A DNA stretch of 38,046 bases from Nostoc sp. NOS(2021) (GTDB lineage Bacteria; Cyanobacteriota; Cyanobacteriia; Cyanobacteriales; Nostocaceae), in NCBI RefSeq assembly GCF_017115025.1, contig NZ_JABXKM010000268.1, positions 1 to 38,046 on the forward strand. The letters run 5' to 3'. Positions 1-9,462 of this stretch are shown piece after piece. Positions within the stretch are counted from its first letter, which is position 1. Every line of letters begins with the position of its first letter. Below the pieces are notes generated by a model that searched no databases, had not been told where the DNA came from, and saw only the letters and a program-made list of their open reading frames with translations. The position numbers were made by a program, and so were the translations under genes.

Positions 1-134
1 ATCGGGGAGGGTTAGGGTGGGGTAAAACCTTGGTTAATCAACTATTTCAGACTTGTGTGTACACCGTAGCTCCTTTTAGGAGAGAGGAATGGAAGTGAGG
101 TCAAAATATTAAGTCGCACATCGCGTTAAATATC

Positions 135-163
135 TTGTAGGTTGGAAATTGCCCAACCTACAA
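135..163 (-). terminator. Hairpin downstream of atpC
   Basis: A perfect 11-bp inverted repeat, TTGTAGGTTGG and its complement, surrounds a 7-nt loop. It lies about 20 bases past the atpC stop codon, in the right place to end the atpB-atpC transcript. No strong T-run follows on the minus strand, so it may act as an RNA 3'-end stabiliser rather than a classic intrinsic terminator. Confidence 0.5.
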
Positions 164-183
164 ATCTGAAATATAAAGTTAAA

Positions 184-597
184 TTAGACCGAACCGCCAG
201 CGGCTTGAAACCGAGCGCGGGCCCGTTTGAAGGCTTGGGTTGCCTGGATTTGGGCTTGGCGATCGCCTCCTGTTACTTGATTCAGACGTGCTTCTGCTTG
301 GTTATAAGCAGCACGAGCTTCTTCAAGGTTAATTTTGTCGCCACGTTCAGCGCCGTTAACCAGGATTGTCACTTCATTTTCTTCGACTTCGGCAAAGCCA
401 CCCCAAAGAGCGATCGCTTGCCAATTCTGATTTTTAGCGGCACGAACTCGCATTACACCAGTATCCAGGGCGGTCAAAAGTGGTGCGTGTCCAGTTAGGA
501 TACCTAGTTGACCAGTAGTACTAGGCAAAACGACTTCTTCAGCTGGGGCATCCCATACTGTTTTATCGGGGGAAATTACACGAACGGTTAATGTCAT
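184..597 (-). CDS. atpC: F-type ATP synthase epsilon subunit
   Basis: Epsilon subunit of the thylakoid/plasma-membrane F1Fo ATP synthase. It sits on the central stalk with gamma and regulates ATP hydrolysis. The 137-residue product opens with [20 protein letters not shown], followed by the conserved [19 protein letters not shown] segment of the N-terminal beta-sandwich (about residues 1-85). The C-terminal helical hairpin (about 88-137) is rich in Ala, Arg and Gln, and the length is normal for cyanobacteria. It lies downstream of atpB on the same strand, separated by about 116 bp of heptamer repeats. This is the usual cyanobacterial atp2 arrangement, apart from the atp1 cluster that encodes the other subunits. 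The ATG start matches family N-termini. Confidence 0.97.
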   Translation of the reverse strand: MTLTVRVISPDKTVWDAPAEEVVLPSTTGQLGILTGHAPLLTALDTGVMRVRAAKNQNWQAIALWGGFAEVEENEVTILVNGAERGDKINLEEARAAYNQAEARLNQVTGGDRQAQIQATQAFKRARARFQAAGGSV

Positions 598-713
598 TTG
601 TCCTTTGTCCTTTGTCCTTCGTCCTTTGTCACTTGTCCCTTGCCATTAGCCATTAACCATTAGAACTTGAACTAATGACTAATGACCAATGACTAATGAC
701 TCTTGACTAATGA
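598..713. repeat. Heptanucleotide tandem repeats between atpB and atpC
   Basis: Two short tandemly repeated repetitive (STRR) tracts fill the spacer. Positions 598-640 hold degenerate TTTGTCC units, and about 667-713 hold degenerate TAATGAC units that run up to the atpB stop codon. Such heptamer tracts are typical of Nostoc and Anabaena genomes. Here they lie inside a transcription unit, so they are probably transcribed. Confidence 0.8.
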
Positions 714-2189
<1,476 letters not shown>

Positions 2190-2351
2190 TCAGATAAGGT
2201 CGGAGAAGACATAATAATAAGCAATGTCATCTTTCACTTTAGCACCGGACGGGGACATAACTCCCTTAGTAATTCCTTAAAAAGCAGCTTGGTGGTTGAG
2301 GTTTGTGGCGCATTAGAAATATCCAAAATTAAAACGCCCAACGGACTGCCT

Positions 2352-2415
2352 CCCCGTTGTCGGGAGCCGCGTACCCCTACGGGGAAGCAAGCTACGCCTA
2401 GCGGACGCACCAGAA
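2352..2415. repeat. Dispersed GC-rich palindromic repeat
   Basis: This is a GC-rich island in AT-rich DNA. It contains ACCCCTACGGGG and AAGCTACGCCTAGCGGACGC, and it resembles the other repeats in this window built from CTACGC and GACGC blocks (4841, 16518, 24646, 30386, 33191). It supports long open frames in several phases, which are not credible genes. Confidence 0.6.
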
Positions 2416-2642
2416 GGAGCGTCACCCTTATGGGTGGACGGGTTAAGATGCATAAAGGCGACAGTGTAGATAAGTTAGCCTCTTGTAGCGATCGCACATA
2501 CAAGCAGTGATCAGAATAACTTAATTTTTCAATCTCGCTAAAATTATTAGGTTAGTGGCATGGTATTAGCCTGATTTTATTGGTTCGTATAATTACGAGT
2601 ATTATTAGTCAAGGTAGTAAAAAAACTGAACTTTACTAAAAC

Positions 2643-2671
2643 TTGACAATAGTAAAGTGAACTCACATAAA
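2643..2671 (+). promoter_or_regulatory. Possible sigma-70-type promoter
   Basis: TTGACA at 2643-2648 is a perfect -35 match. A 17-bp spacer leads to CATAAA at 2666-2671, a 4/6 match to TATAAT. It would read toward the SirB1-like gene, leaving a leader of about 390 nt, or it could make a short untranslated RNA. The evidence is motif matching only. Confidence 0.25.
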
Positions 2672-3069
2672 AAATCTGCTCTCCCTAGCGATCGCAGCCC
2701 GTCGTACACATCGCAGAAAGAGCAGTAATGTACCATTTCATTCAAATAGTTAATACACATGCTCTCAACACCATTTCGGAATTTGGGTAATTAGTAATGA
2801 CTAATTGGTAGTTTGATACCATACATCTTTGCATTGCTCAAAGCAGATTTAGCATAATAAAATACTATAAATGTGCATTTTAGTCAATACAAAAGAGCGG
2901 CATTAAAGCATTTTCATCCTCTGGATAGACTAATGTCACGAAACCTATGTACAAACTACATTTCCAAATCTTCTGAATATCCCTAATATAAAAATAGGTA
3001 CAAAAAACTGTTTTCAGTTCAGCCAAGCCGCTCTCGCTTCATCCTCACACTTCCACCGAGCAACAGCTT

Positions 3070-3894
3070 ATGAATTTATCGTCAGCACGACAATATTTTT
3101 ACCAGGAGATTCAGCAGTCTGACGAGCACATTGACCTAGCAAAGGCAGCTTTGTACATTGCACAAGAAGAATATCCCAACCTAGATCCAGAGGAATATCT
3201 CAATGCTCTCGATACAATGGCATGGGAGCTTCAAGAACGCCTGCCTGATTCACGATATCCTTTGCGGATAGTTCAAAGTATTAATCAGTATCTCTACGAA
3301 GATTTAAAGTTTTATGGTAATAAAACTGACTATTACGACCCGCGCAACAGCTTTTTAAATGATGTAATTGATCGCCGAGTGGGGATTCCCATTACCTTAG
3401 CGCTGGTTTACCTGGAGGTCGCCCGACGGATTGATTTTCCGATGGTGGGTGTAGGAATGCCAGGACATTTCCTAATCCGCCCGGATGTTCCCGATATAGA
3501 GATTTTTGTAGATGCTTTCAATGGCGGTGAAATAATATTTGCTCAAGATTGCGAAGAACGACTGTCTCAACTTTATCAGCAACCTGTGACGCTACAACCA
3601 GAATTTTTAGCCGTAGTCAGTCATCGGCAATTTTTGGCACGGATGCTGACAAATTTAAAATTTATTTATATCAAACAACAAGATTTACAAAAAACGCTGG
3701 CAGCGGTTGAACGAATTTTGTTGCTGTTTCCTGGTTTAACTTTAGAATTGCGCGATCGCGGTCTGATTTATTATCAACTCGGTTACTACCCCCAAGCCGT
3801 AGACGACTTACAAAATTATTTAATAAAAGTTCCTGATGCCGACGATGCATCTGTGATTCGGCAGTTACTTGCTAAGTTGGGTAACAATGGTTGA
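3070..3894 (+). CDS. SirB1-type transglutaminase-like/TPR protein
   Basis: A 274-residue protein of the SirB1 family (transglutaminase-like core fold plus TPR repeats). The core covers about residues 30-190. It includes the family segment DPRNSFLNDVIDRRVGIPIT (about 91-110) and the VGVGMPGHFLIR motif (about 126-137), which carries the conserved His. The C-terminal part (about 200-270) is helical and TPR-like, with a GLIYYQLGYYPQAVDDLQNY repeat. No signal peptide is present, so it is probably cytosolic. The biochemical role of SirB1 proteins is not established, and no partner is evident in the neighbours. It runs convergently into the PEP-CTERM gene, with a shared hairpin between them. Confidence 0.9.
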   Translation: MNLSSARQYFYQEIQQSDEHIDLAKAALYIAQEEYPNLDPEEYLNALDTMAWELQERLPDSRYPLRIVQSINQYLYEDLKFYGNKTDYYDPRNSFLNDVIDRRVGIPITLALVYLEVARRIDFPMVGVGMPGHFLIRPDVPDIEIFVDAFNGGEIIFAQDCEERLSQLYQQPVTLQPEFLAVVSHRQFLARMLTNLKFIYIKQQDLQKTLAAVERILLLFPGLTLELRDRGLIYYQLGYYPQAVDDLQNYLIKVPDADDASVIRQLLAKLGNNG

Positions 3895-3902
3895 ATCAAA
3901 AA

Positions 3903-3931
3903 TGCTGTGTCAGCACCATATTGACACAGCA
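3903..3931. terminator. Hairpin terminator between convergent genes
   Basis: A perfect 10-bp stem, TGCTGTGTCA/TGACACAGCA, encloses a 9-nt loop. It starts 9 nt after the SirB1-like stop codon and lies about 40 nt beyond the end of the convergent PEP-CTERM gene. The T-tract is weak (GTGGTTTGTT) on the plus side. The symmetric position suggests it serves both genes. Confidence 0.65.
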
Positions 3932-3971
3932 GTGGTTTGTTAAATTAAACGGCTGAAATAAAAATTGATGC

Positions 3972-4562
3972 TTATGCCCTAACTGCGGCTTGTTGTTTAC
4001 GCTTGCGAACAGAGGTAATGCCGAAAGCACCTAAGCCTAAAATACCAATGAGAGAAGCGGGTTCGGGAACAGAAGCAGTCTTCTTGTTTAGGCTGATAGA
4101 GTAACCGCCAGAAGAAAAACCAGGAGCAATATCACCATAAGTAGAAGCAGATAGGGCAAAGTTGGCGAAGGATGATATTCCCAACAAGTACTCACCAGTA
4201 TCCAAAAACTCATTGAGAGTGGATTGCTGCGTACCCTTAGAATCGTCGTTCAGAGCGATTAGCGTACCTGACGAATCAAACAGTTCTAGTATGGTATCGA
4301 AGGATGCACCATCGACTGTCGTAGCTTTGAATCGCCCACTATCCCAAAAGAAAGAAAAGAGGTCAGCACCGTTTTTAGAAGAGATAGTTCCTTTGATGAC
4401 ATTAATGCCACCAGGAAGATTTTGGGCGGTTTTTAAAGTCTTACCTGCATCACCCACTTCAGTATAAGTCGCAGCTTCTGCGGTTCCTGCTGCTCCCAGT
4501 GCAATAACTGCTGCTCCCACTGTAGTCAGTGATAAATTTGTCAAAACATTTACAGTAGCCAT
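3972..4562 (-). CDS. PEP-CTERM sorted exported protein with PPC-like domain
   Basis: A 196-residue exported protein. Residues 1-30 look like a signal peptide ending in GAAGTAEA. The middle (about 35-150) resembles a bacterial pre-peptidase C-terminal (PPC) beta-sandwich: it has the GADLFSFFWDSGR and DTILELFDSSGTLIALNDDS segments seen in such domains. The C-terminus is a textbook PEP-CTERM tail, with VPEP at about 165-168, a hydrophobic helix (LIGILGLGAFGI) and a basic end (VRKRKQQ). By family knowledge, exosortase (EpsH/XrtA-like) recognises this tail and processes the protein during export, often together with exopolysaccharide production. No exosortase gene is in the window. The substrate or ligand is unknown. 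Confidence 0.88.
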   Translation of the reverse strand: MATVNVLTNLSLTTVGAAVIALGAAGTAEAATYTEVGDAGKTLKTAQNLPGGINVIKGTISSKNGADLFSFFWDSGRFKATTVDGASFDTILELFDSSGTLIALNDDSKGTQQSTLNEFLDTGEYLLGISSFANFALSASTYGDIAPGFSSGGYSISLNKKTASVPEPASLIGILGLGAFGITSVRKRKQQAAVRA

Positions 4563-5006
4563 TCTGTTATTTACCCTAGAAACGAATCTTTTTGTCTGCT
4601 TTCAACGCTTCGATACTAATATGTGTCTCTAATGATTTAAAATTTTTTTACCTACTTCACAGAAAATTCACTGATAAATAAAGCTACTAATTTGGGGAAT
4701 TAACGTAAGAATACGTACTTTAAAAGGCTTGTAACGGCATCTACAGAGGTTAAAACCTGTGTTTATACTTAAGGTAATGATGAAGCACTATTCTCAACAA
4801 CTGCTTCAGAATGAATTCTGAGAGTCAACCCCTTCTCTGCGAGACGCTACGCGAACGGGGAATTCAAAATTATGCTCTGTCAAAATTATGAATTTTGACA
4901 GAGCATAAATAAATTTATTTGCTCTCTTGAAAGGACACCTTTTTCCTCTCTACGAGACGCACTCGCGAACGCCCTACGTGTCTCGTAAAAAATCTTTGGT
5001 TCTTCA
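4563..5006. other. 444-bp spacer with several inverted repeats
   Basis: Contains no long gene. It holds one GAGACGCTACGCGAAC dispersed repeat (4841-4856), the 18-bp perfect hairpin annotated separately, a 14-bp palindrome AAATAAATTTATTT (4907-4920), and a second GC-rich repeat bounded by TACGAGAC/GTCTCGTA (4951-4958 and 4980-4987). The first part (4563-4800) should hold the PEP-CTERM gene promoter on the minus strand. Confidence 0.6.
4870..4908. repeat. Perfect 18-bp inverted repeat
   Basis: TTATGCTCTGTCAAAATT at 4870-4887 is followed by ATG and then its exact reverse complement at 4891-4908. The stem has no mismatch and only a 3-nt loop. The sequence is AT-rich and sits between two dispersed GC-rich repeats. 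It could be a transcription terminator, a small non-autonomous element or a binding site; nothing in the sequence decides between them. Confidence 0.85.
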
Positions 5007-5189
5007 GTGGAGGAATTGAGCGAGGAAGAACAGAGCGATCGCATTAACAGACTATGGGACAGTGGCAAGCTAGAAGCAGCAGCAGAGGCAGTTTTGAAGT
5101 GTTTGGGAGAGTTGAAGCGCCCGTATTTGCCTGAGTTTGAAGAGAAACTACTGAGTTTTATCGAGCAAGAATGTAAGGCTGGGGATTAG
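5007..5189 (+). CDS. Small acidic hypothetical protein (60 aa)
   Basis: A 60-residue reading frame starting at GTG. The product is highly charged and helical in character (EELSEEEQSDRINRLWDSGK, then LEAAAEAVLKCLGELKRP). It has no signal peptide and no motif that I recognise. The start lies only 19 bases past a dispersed repeat, so this may be the surviving 3' end of a longer gene cut by that repeat. The composition looks like real protein and the frame carries a HIP1-containing codon run. It points into the sigma-like operon. Confidence 0.4.
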   Translation: MEELSEEEQSDRINRLWDSGKLEAAAEAVLKCLGELKRPYLPEFEEKLLSFIEQECKAGD

Positions 5190-5264
5190 TCCAGCTAATT
5201 CTAGTGGCTCATACCTCCACCAAAGAGGAATTTAACTTACTATCGAACTTGAAAGGAGGTCAGC

Positions 5265-5402
5265 GTGAACACCAAAGAAATAATCTGGTGTTGCGCCGAG
5301 CCAAATCTTCCCAGTCCCCAGTTCAATGTATCAGCACAAAGTTTTGTAACAATTGTGCCTGGTTTGTGTAAAAGTTGCGATCAATCCATGAGATATATAT
5401 GA
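5265..5402 (+). CDS. Small Cys-containing protein (45 aa) before the sigma-like gene
   Basis: A 45-codon frame starts with GTG at 5265, five bases after an excellent Shine-Dalgarno sequence AAAGGAGG (5252-5259), and stops at TGA 5400-5402. The product begins MNTKEIIWCCAEPNLPSPQF and contains four Cys: a CC pair at residues 9-10 and a CKSC pair at 35-38. This could be a small metal-binding or redox-active peptide. It ends 36 bases before the sigma-like gene on the same strand, so a role as leader peptide or regulator of that gene is possible. I do not recognise a family. The case for it rests on the ribosome site, spacing and Cys pattern. Confidence 0.5.
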   Translation: MNTKEIIWCCAEPNLPSPQFNVSAQSFVTIVPGLCKSCDQSMRYI

Positions 5403-5438
5403 ATTCGCAACTTGGTGCGTTCTGATTCGAGGTCTTTT

Positions 5439-6077
5439 ATGACTAATGACTGGAGAAAACAACTAAATGCACAACTTAAAGAATTAGCGATCGCAGCCCA
5501 ACAATACACTCACCTAACCAAGGAAAAGCGGATAGCTTTAACACGGCTGATTAATGCTATTTGGCAGTCAGATAAGCTTGTTCATCCTTATAAAGGTCAA
5601 TTTCAACTAGTTTATGAAGATATCTATGATGAAGCAGTACAAAATTTATTTTTCTATCTGTGTCAAGATAACAATATTAATAAGTATGACCCAGAACGCG
5701 GCGAAGTGATAACTTGGGTAAATATGCTATTAACTAAACGTTTTTTTCCAGAGGCTATCCCTAAAGTTATCGGCAAAGAAAGTGAAATAAATCTGGAAAA
5801 CTCTCATCTGGAAAATATACCTTCATCTCAACCTATGTCTTTATTTGAACAAGTAAGAGAATGTATAGAAACTGACCCAGAATTAATTTTTTGCAAGGAA
5901 CACATCAAAGGCCATCCAGAGGCAAATTTTCAAGCTATAGCTCAAAGAAGATGTTCTGGCATTTCCTGGAAAGAGATTTCGTCAGAATGGGGTATTGGAA
6001 TCACATCTCTCCATAGCTTTTACCAGCGTTGTCTGAAAAAATTTGCTGACAAATTTCAAGAATATTTATATATTTGA
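5439..6077 (+). CDS. Sigma-70-like (ECF-type) factor
   Basis: A 212-residue protein resembling the sigma-70 family proteins that head DUF1822/CHASE2 operons in cyanobacteria. A region-2-like part lies at about 55-120 (the segment around LVYEDIYDEAVQNLFFYLCQ, then DPERGEVITWVNMLLTKRF). A region-4-like helix-turn-helix lies at about 165-205 (GISWKEISSEWGIGITSLHS). No region 1.1 or clear region 3 is visible. I chose ATG 5439 because GAGG lies six bases upstream; an in-frame TTG at 5412 lacks such a site. The DUF1822 gene starts 29 bp downstream. By analogy with ECF factors it may direct transcription of its own operon, but promoter recognition is not shown. Confidence 0.8.
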   Translation: MTNDWRKQLNAQLKELAIAAQQYTHLTKEKRIALTRLINAIWQSDKLVHPYKGQFQLVYEDIYDEAVQNLFFYLCQDNNINKYDPERGEVITWVNMLLTKRFFPEAIPKVIGKESEINLENSHLENIPSSQPMSLFEQVRECIETDPELIFCKEHIKGHPEANFQAIAQRRCSGISWKEISSEWGIGITSLHSFYQRCLKKFADKFQEYLYI

Positions 6078-6106
6078 TTTTTCATCTAATTAGCTAGGCA
6101 GAAAAT

Positions 6107-7072
6107 ATGAACAACATTAGAGATTTTTTAACATTCTCAGCCCCGATACCTGTGGATGGAAGACATCGAGCAGAAGAGTTACGCAGACAACAAACCACGC
6201 AAGCAAAAGGTGAACAAGTTTATCTCAATACTTTGTCTGTATCTTTCGTAAATTATTATCTATGTTGCATGGGATTTGAGACAGACTTGAATAAAAGTGA
6301 TAGTTGGAATCTCATACAACAGACACTTATGGATATTGCTGATTTGTCGCTAAAAAACTTGGGATTATTAGAATGTCGCCCAGTATTGTCAGATGCACAA
6401 TTTGTTTATGTGCCGCCAGAAGTACAGTCAAATCGAATTGGCTATGTAGCTGTGCAAATCAACAAATCATTTAGAGAAGCAACGCTACTGGGATTTGTCA
6501 AGCAAGTACAAACTGATTTATTACCCATCAACCAATTGCAACCTTTAGACAATCTATTGGAGTATTTAGAAGAACTTTCTCAATTCCAGGTTGCTGAAAT
6601 AGCTGATAATTCGCTGGACTGTAATCATAATTTAGTTAATTTGAAGCAATGGTTGGAGAATATTTTTGAAGCTGAGTGGCAAGAGATTGAGACTCTTTTA
6701 GGCACTCAAGGTGTCAATCCAGCTTGGAGTCTAAGAAGTAGCAATGGTGCTTTTCTTAGTAGGGGTAAGTTGATTTATTTAGGAAAGCTTTTGAGCGAGC
6801 GTGCAGTGGTTTTAGTCGTTACCTTACCTCCAGATAACGAGCAAGAAATCCACATTATCGTAGAATTACATCCGACAAATGGACAAGAGTATCTGCCACC
6901 AAATCTCCATTTAATGGTGCTGGATTTTGAGGGAGTATCTGTGATGGAAGCTCAAACAAGAAGCAGCAATAAGAATATTCAATTGGAATTTAGTTGTGAG
7001 GTGGGAGAACGTTTTAGCGTTAAACTTGTTCTGGGAGATATCAGCATTACAGAAAATTTTGTCATTTGTTAA
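6107..7072 (+). CDS. DUF1822 family protein
   Basis: A 321-residue protein that I recognise as DUF1822, a cyanobacterial family of unknown function. The N-terminal half has the typical FLTFSAPIPVDGRHRAEELR opening and a LNTLSVSFVNYYLCCMGFET segment. The C-terminal third (about 205-320) looks like an all-beta domain. No signal peptide or transmembrane helix is visible, so it is probably cytosolic. It lies between the sigma-like factor (29 bp upstream) and the CHAT-CHASE2 gene (23 bp downstream), almost certainly in one operon. The recurrent pairing suggests a role in signal relay between the membrane sensor and the sigma-like factor, but this is inference. Confidence 0.85.
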   Translation: MNNIRDFLTFSAPIPVDGRHRAEELRRQQTTQAKGEQVYLNTLSVSFVNYYLCCMGFETDLNKSDSWNLIQQTLMDIADLSLKNLGLLECRPVLSDAQFVYVPPEVQSNRIGYVAVQINKSFREATLLGFVKQVQTDLLPINQLQPLDNLLEYLEELSQFQVAEIADNSLDCNHNLVNLKQWLENIFEAEWQEIETLLGTQGVNPAWSLRSSNGAFLSRGKLIYLGKLLSERAVVLVVTLPPDNEQEIHIIVELHPTNGQEYLPPNLHLMVLDFEGVSVMEAQTRSSNKNIQLEFSCEVGERFSVKLVLGDISITENFVIC

Positions 7073-7095
7073 GAACAACAGCAGGGCTGCTGCCA

Positions 7096-9435
7096 ATGAA
7101 AAAGTTAGTTGTGCTGAAGCTAGATGGCGATTTGCACTTAGGCGTGCAGGCAACGTTGGAGATTGGGGAAGAGGGCAAACGGCCGACTACAGAAATTACT
7201 GGCAAGCTGCCCTCTAATCTAGATATGGCAATAGCAATTGACCAATGGCAGTCCACATATCGCAGCTTGGGGAAATTTACCCGTATCAAAGCCAAAAAAA
7301 TTATTTACGATGGTTCTATTTCCCAGCGACGTCAGGAGTGCAATACAAAAGCTAGTGAGGTACGGGAGCATCTGAATGACTGGTTGCTATCAGAGTCTTT
7401 TCGTCCCGTGCGGGAAAAATGGCTCAAACACTTGATGCCAGATGAAGAAGTGCGGGTGTTGATTCGCACTCATTGTTTGCAACTCAAAAAACTTCCCTGG
7501 CATTTGTGGGATTTGATAGATCGAGATTACCTGAAAGCTGAAGTTGTTATCAGTATTCCAGAATCAGAACCGGTAACAGCTGCATTGCAAACATCCACCT
7601 TTAGGAATAAAATTAGAATTTTGGCAATTTTGGGCGATAGTGACGGTATTGATGTGGAGCAAGACCGTCAGTTATTAGAGAAATTACCTAATGCTGCTAC
7701 AACTTTTTTAGTAGAACCTCAATATTCAGATATCGACGACAAATTGTGGAAACAACCTTGGAATGTCTTATTTTTCGCAGGTCATAGCAAAAGCGAAGGT
7801 GAAGCTAGTTGCATCTATATTAATAAAACAGATAAATTAACAATTGATGAACTCAGATATGCCCTGAGAAATGCTGTTGCCAACGGGTTACAATTGGCGA
7901 TTTTCAACTCTTGCGATGGATTAGGATTAGCGCGAGAACTACAAGATTTACAGATTCCGCAAATTATTGTCATGCGGGAACCAGTACCAGATAAGGTAGC
8001 TCAAAAATTTTTAAAGCATTTTCTAGAGGTTTTTTCATCAGGACAATCTATATATGCTGCGGTTCGCACTGCCAGACAAAGGCTCAAAGGAATAGAAAAG
8101 GAATATCCAGGTGCAAGTTGGTTGCCAGTAATTAGCGAACATCCTGCCGTAGTACCAATGACTTGGACAAAGCCCCGAATTTCCAACACTCGCCGCCTTG
8201 GAACCTTGCTACTGTTGAGCCTGCTGATAACTGTTGGTGTACTGGGGGTAAGACATCAAGGAGGATTGCAAACATCGGAGTTGCTCTTATATGACAAATT
8301 TATGCGATCGCGTCCCCAAGAAAAGCAAGATCCGCGTCTGTTGATAGTCACTGTTACCGAAGAAGATTTTCAGTTACCAGAACAAAAGGAAAGAAGAGGG
8401 TCACTATCGGATCTAGCACTAACCAGACTTTTGGAAAAACTTGCACAGTTCCAACCCAAAGCCATTGGTTTGGATATTTATTACGATCAGTCATCACAAC
8501 GCAACCAAGCTTATTTGGCGACTAGGTTGAAAATAAATGACAGACTTTTTGCAATTTGCAAAGTTCAAGAACTTACAAAAGACCGTCCGGGAATTGCACC
8601 TCCTTTGGGGGTGACGCCAGAACGCCAAGGATTTAGTGATATTATCCCAGACCCAGACCATGTTCTGCGTCGTCATTTATTGGCAATGCAACCAGCAGAC
8701 GTAACGTCCCCTTGTACTGCACGCTACGCCCTTAATGCTCAATTGGCATTCCACTACTTGGAGGGAGAAGGCATTTCTGCCAAATACACTGATTCTGGAG
8801 ATTTGCAGTTAGGCAACATCGTTTTTAAGCGGTTGCAGCCTCATAAGGGTGGCTATCAACAAGCGGATACACGGGGCTACCAAATATTGCTCAATTACCG
8901 TTCTTTCCAAAATTCTCCTTTAGAAATTGCTCCTACAGTCACACTCACAGATGTTCTTAGGGGTAAAGTCAACCCTGAACAAGTCAAAGACCGAATTGTT
9001 CTGATTGGTACTACTGCCCAAAGCTTTCGTGATTATAGTCCTACGCCCTACATGACTGGGCAGGGTTTTTCCGAAGAAATACCAGGAGTGGTTCTGCAAG
9101 CCCAAATGGTGAGTCAGCTGGTGAGTGCGGTGATGGATGGGCGACCTTTGATATCAGTTTTGCCCTTTTGGGGCGAAGTTTTGTGGGTTTGGGGTTGGTC
9201 AGTGGTTGGAGGTGCAATCGGTATAGCCGGATCAGTGGCGATCGCTTGGTGCGATCGCTCAAGACTATATTTAGTATTGGCGGGAGGAGGTGTACTTGGA
9301 GTCTTATACGTTTTTTGCTTAATTCTCTTTTACCAAGGGATTTGGGTTCCCCTAGTTCCGTCAGCTTTGGTTTTAGTGGCTACTGGCGGCACAGTGGCAA
9401 TTTATTTGTTTTCACAACAAAGCAACGACAACTGA
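7096..9435 (+). CDS. CHAT-CHASE2 membrane protein
   Basis: A 779-residue protein joining a caspase-like CHAT domain to an extracytoplasmic CHASE2 sensor. The CHAT domain covers about residues 150-350, with the probable catalytic His230 in FFAGHS and Cys273 in FNSCDG. A transmembrane helix follows at about 368-386 (LGTLLLLSLLITVGVLGV). CHASE2 spans about 390-670, opening with ELLLYDKFMRSRP, and three C-terminal membrane segments lie at about 690-775. Unlike many CHASE2 proteins it has no kinase, cyclase or phosphatase output, so the CHAT domain should be the effector. ATG 7096 is preferred over an in-frame TTG at 7066 that overlaps the DUF1822 gene. It is the third gene of the sigma-like operon. 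Confidence 0.88.
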   Translation: MKKLVVLKLDGDLHLGVQATLEIGEEGKRPTTEITGKLPSNLDMAIAIDQWQSTYRSLGKFTRIKAKKIIYDGSISQRRQECNTKASEVREHLNDWLLSESFRPVREKWLKHLMPDEEVRVLIRTHCLQLKKLPWHLWDLIDRDYLKAEVVISIPESEPVTAALQTSTFRNKIRILAILGDSDGIDVEQDRQLLEKLPNAATTFLVEPQYSDIDDKLWKQPWNVLFFAGHSKSEGEASCIYINKTDKLTIDELRYALRNAVANGLQLAIFNSCDGLGLARELQDLQIPQIIVMREPVPDKVAQKFLKHFLEVFSSGQSIYAAVRTARQRLKGIEKEYPGASWLPVISEHPAVVPMTWTKPRISNTRRLGTLLLLSLLITVGVLGVRHQGGLQTSELLLYDKFMRSRPQEKQDPRLLIVTVTEEDFQLPEQKERRGSLSDLALTRLLEKLAQFQPKAIGLDIYYDQSSQRNQAYLATRLKINDRLFAICKVQELTKDRPGIAPPLGVTPERQGFSDIIPDPDHVLRRHLLAMQPADVTSPCTARYALNAQLAFHYLEGEGISAKYTDSGDLQLGNIVFKRLQPHKGGYQQADTRGYQILLNYRSFQNSPLEIAPTVTLTDVLRGKVNPEQVKDRIVLIGTTAQSFRDYSPTPYMTGQGFSEEIPGVVLQAQMVSQLVSAVMDGRPLISVLPFWGEVLWVWGWSVVGGAIGIAGSVAIAWCDRSRLYLVLAGGGVLGVLYVFCLILFYQGIWVPLVPSALVLVATGGTVAIYLFSQQSNDN

Positions 9436-9462
9436 TTTTTACTACTTGAGGAATAAATAAAA

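Noticed and set aside
2234-2503. Minus-strand 89-codon frame upstream of atpB
   Set aside because: It covers a GC-rich dispersed repeat, has repeat-derived composition and no plausible ribosome site or family.
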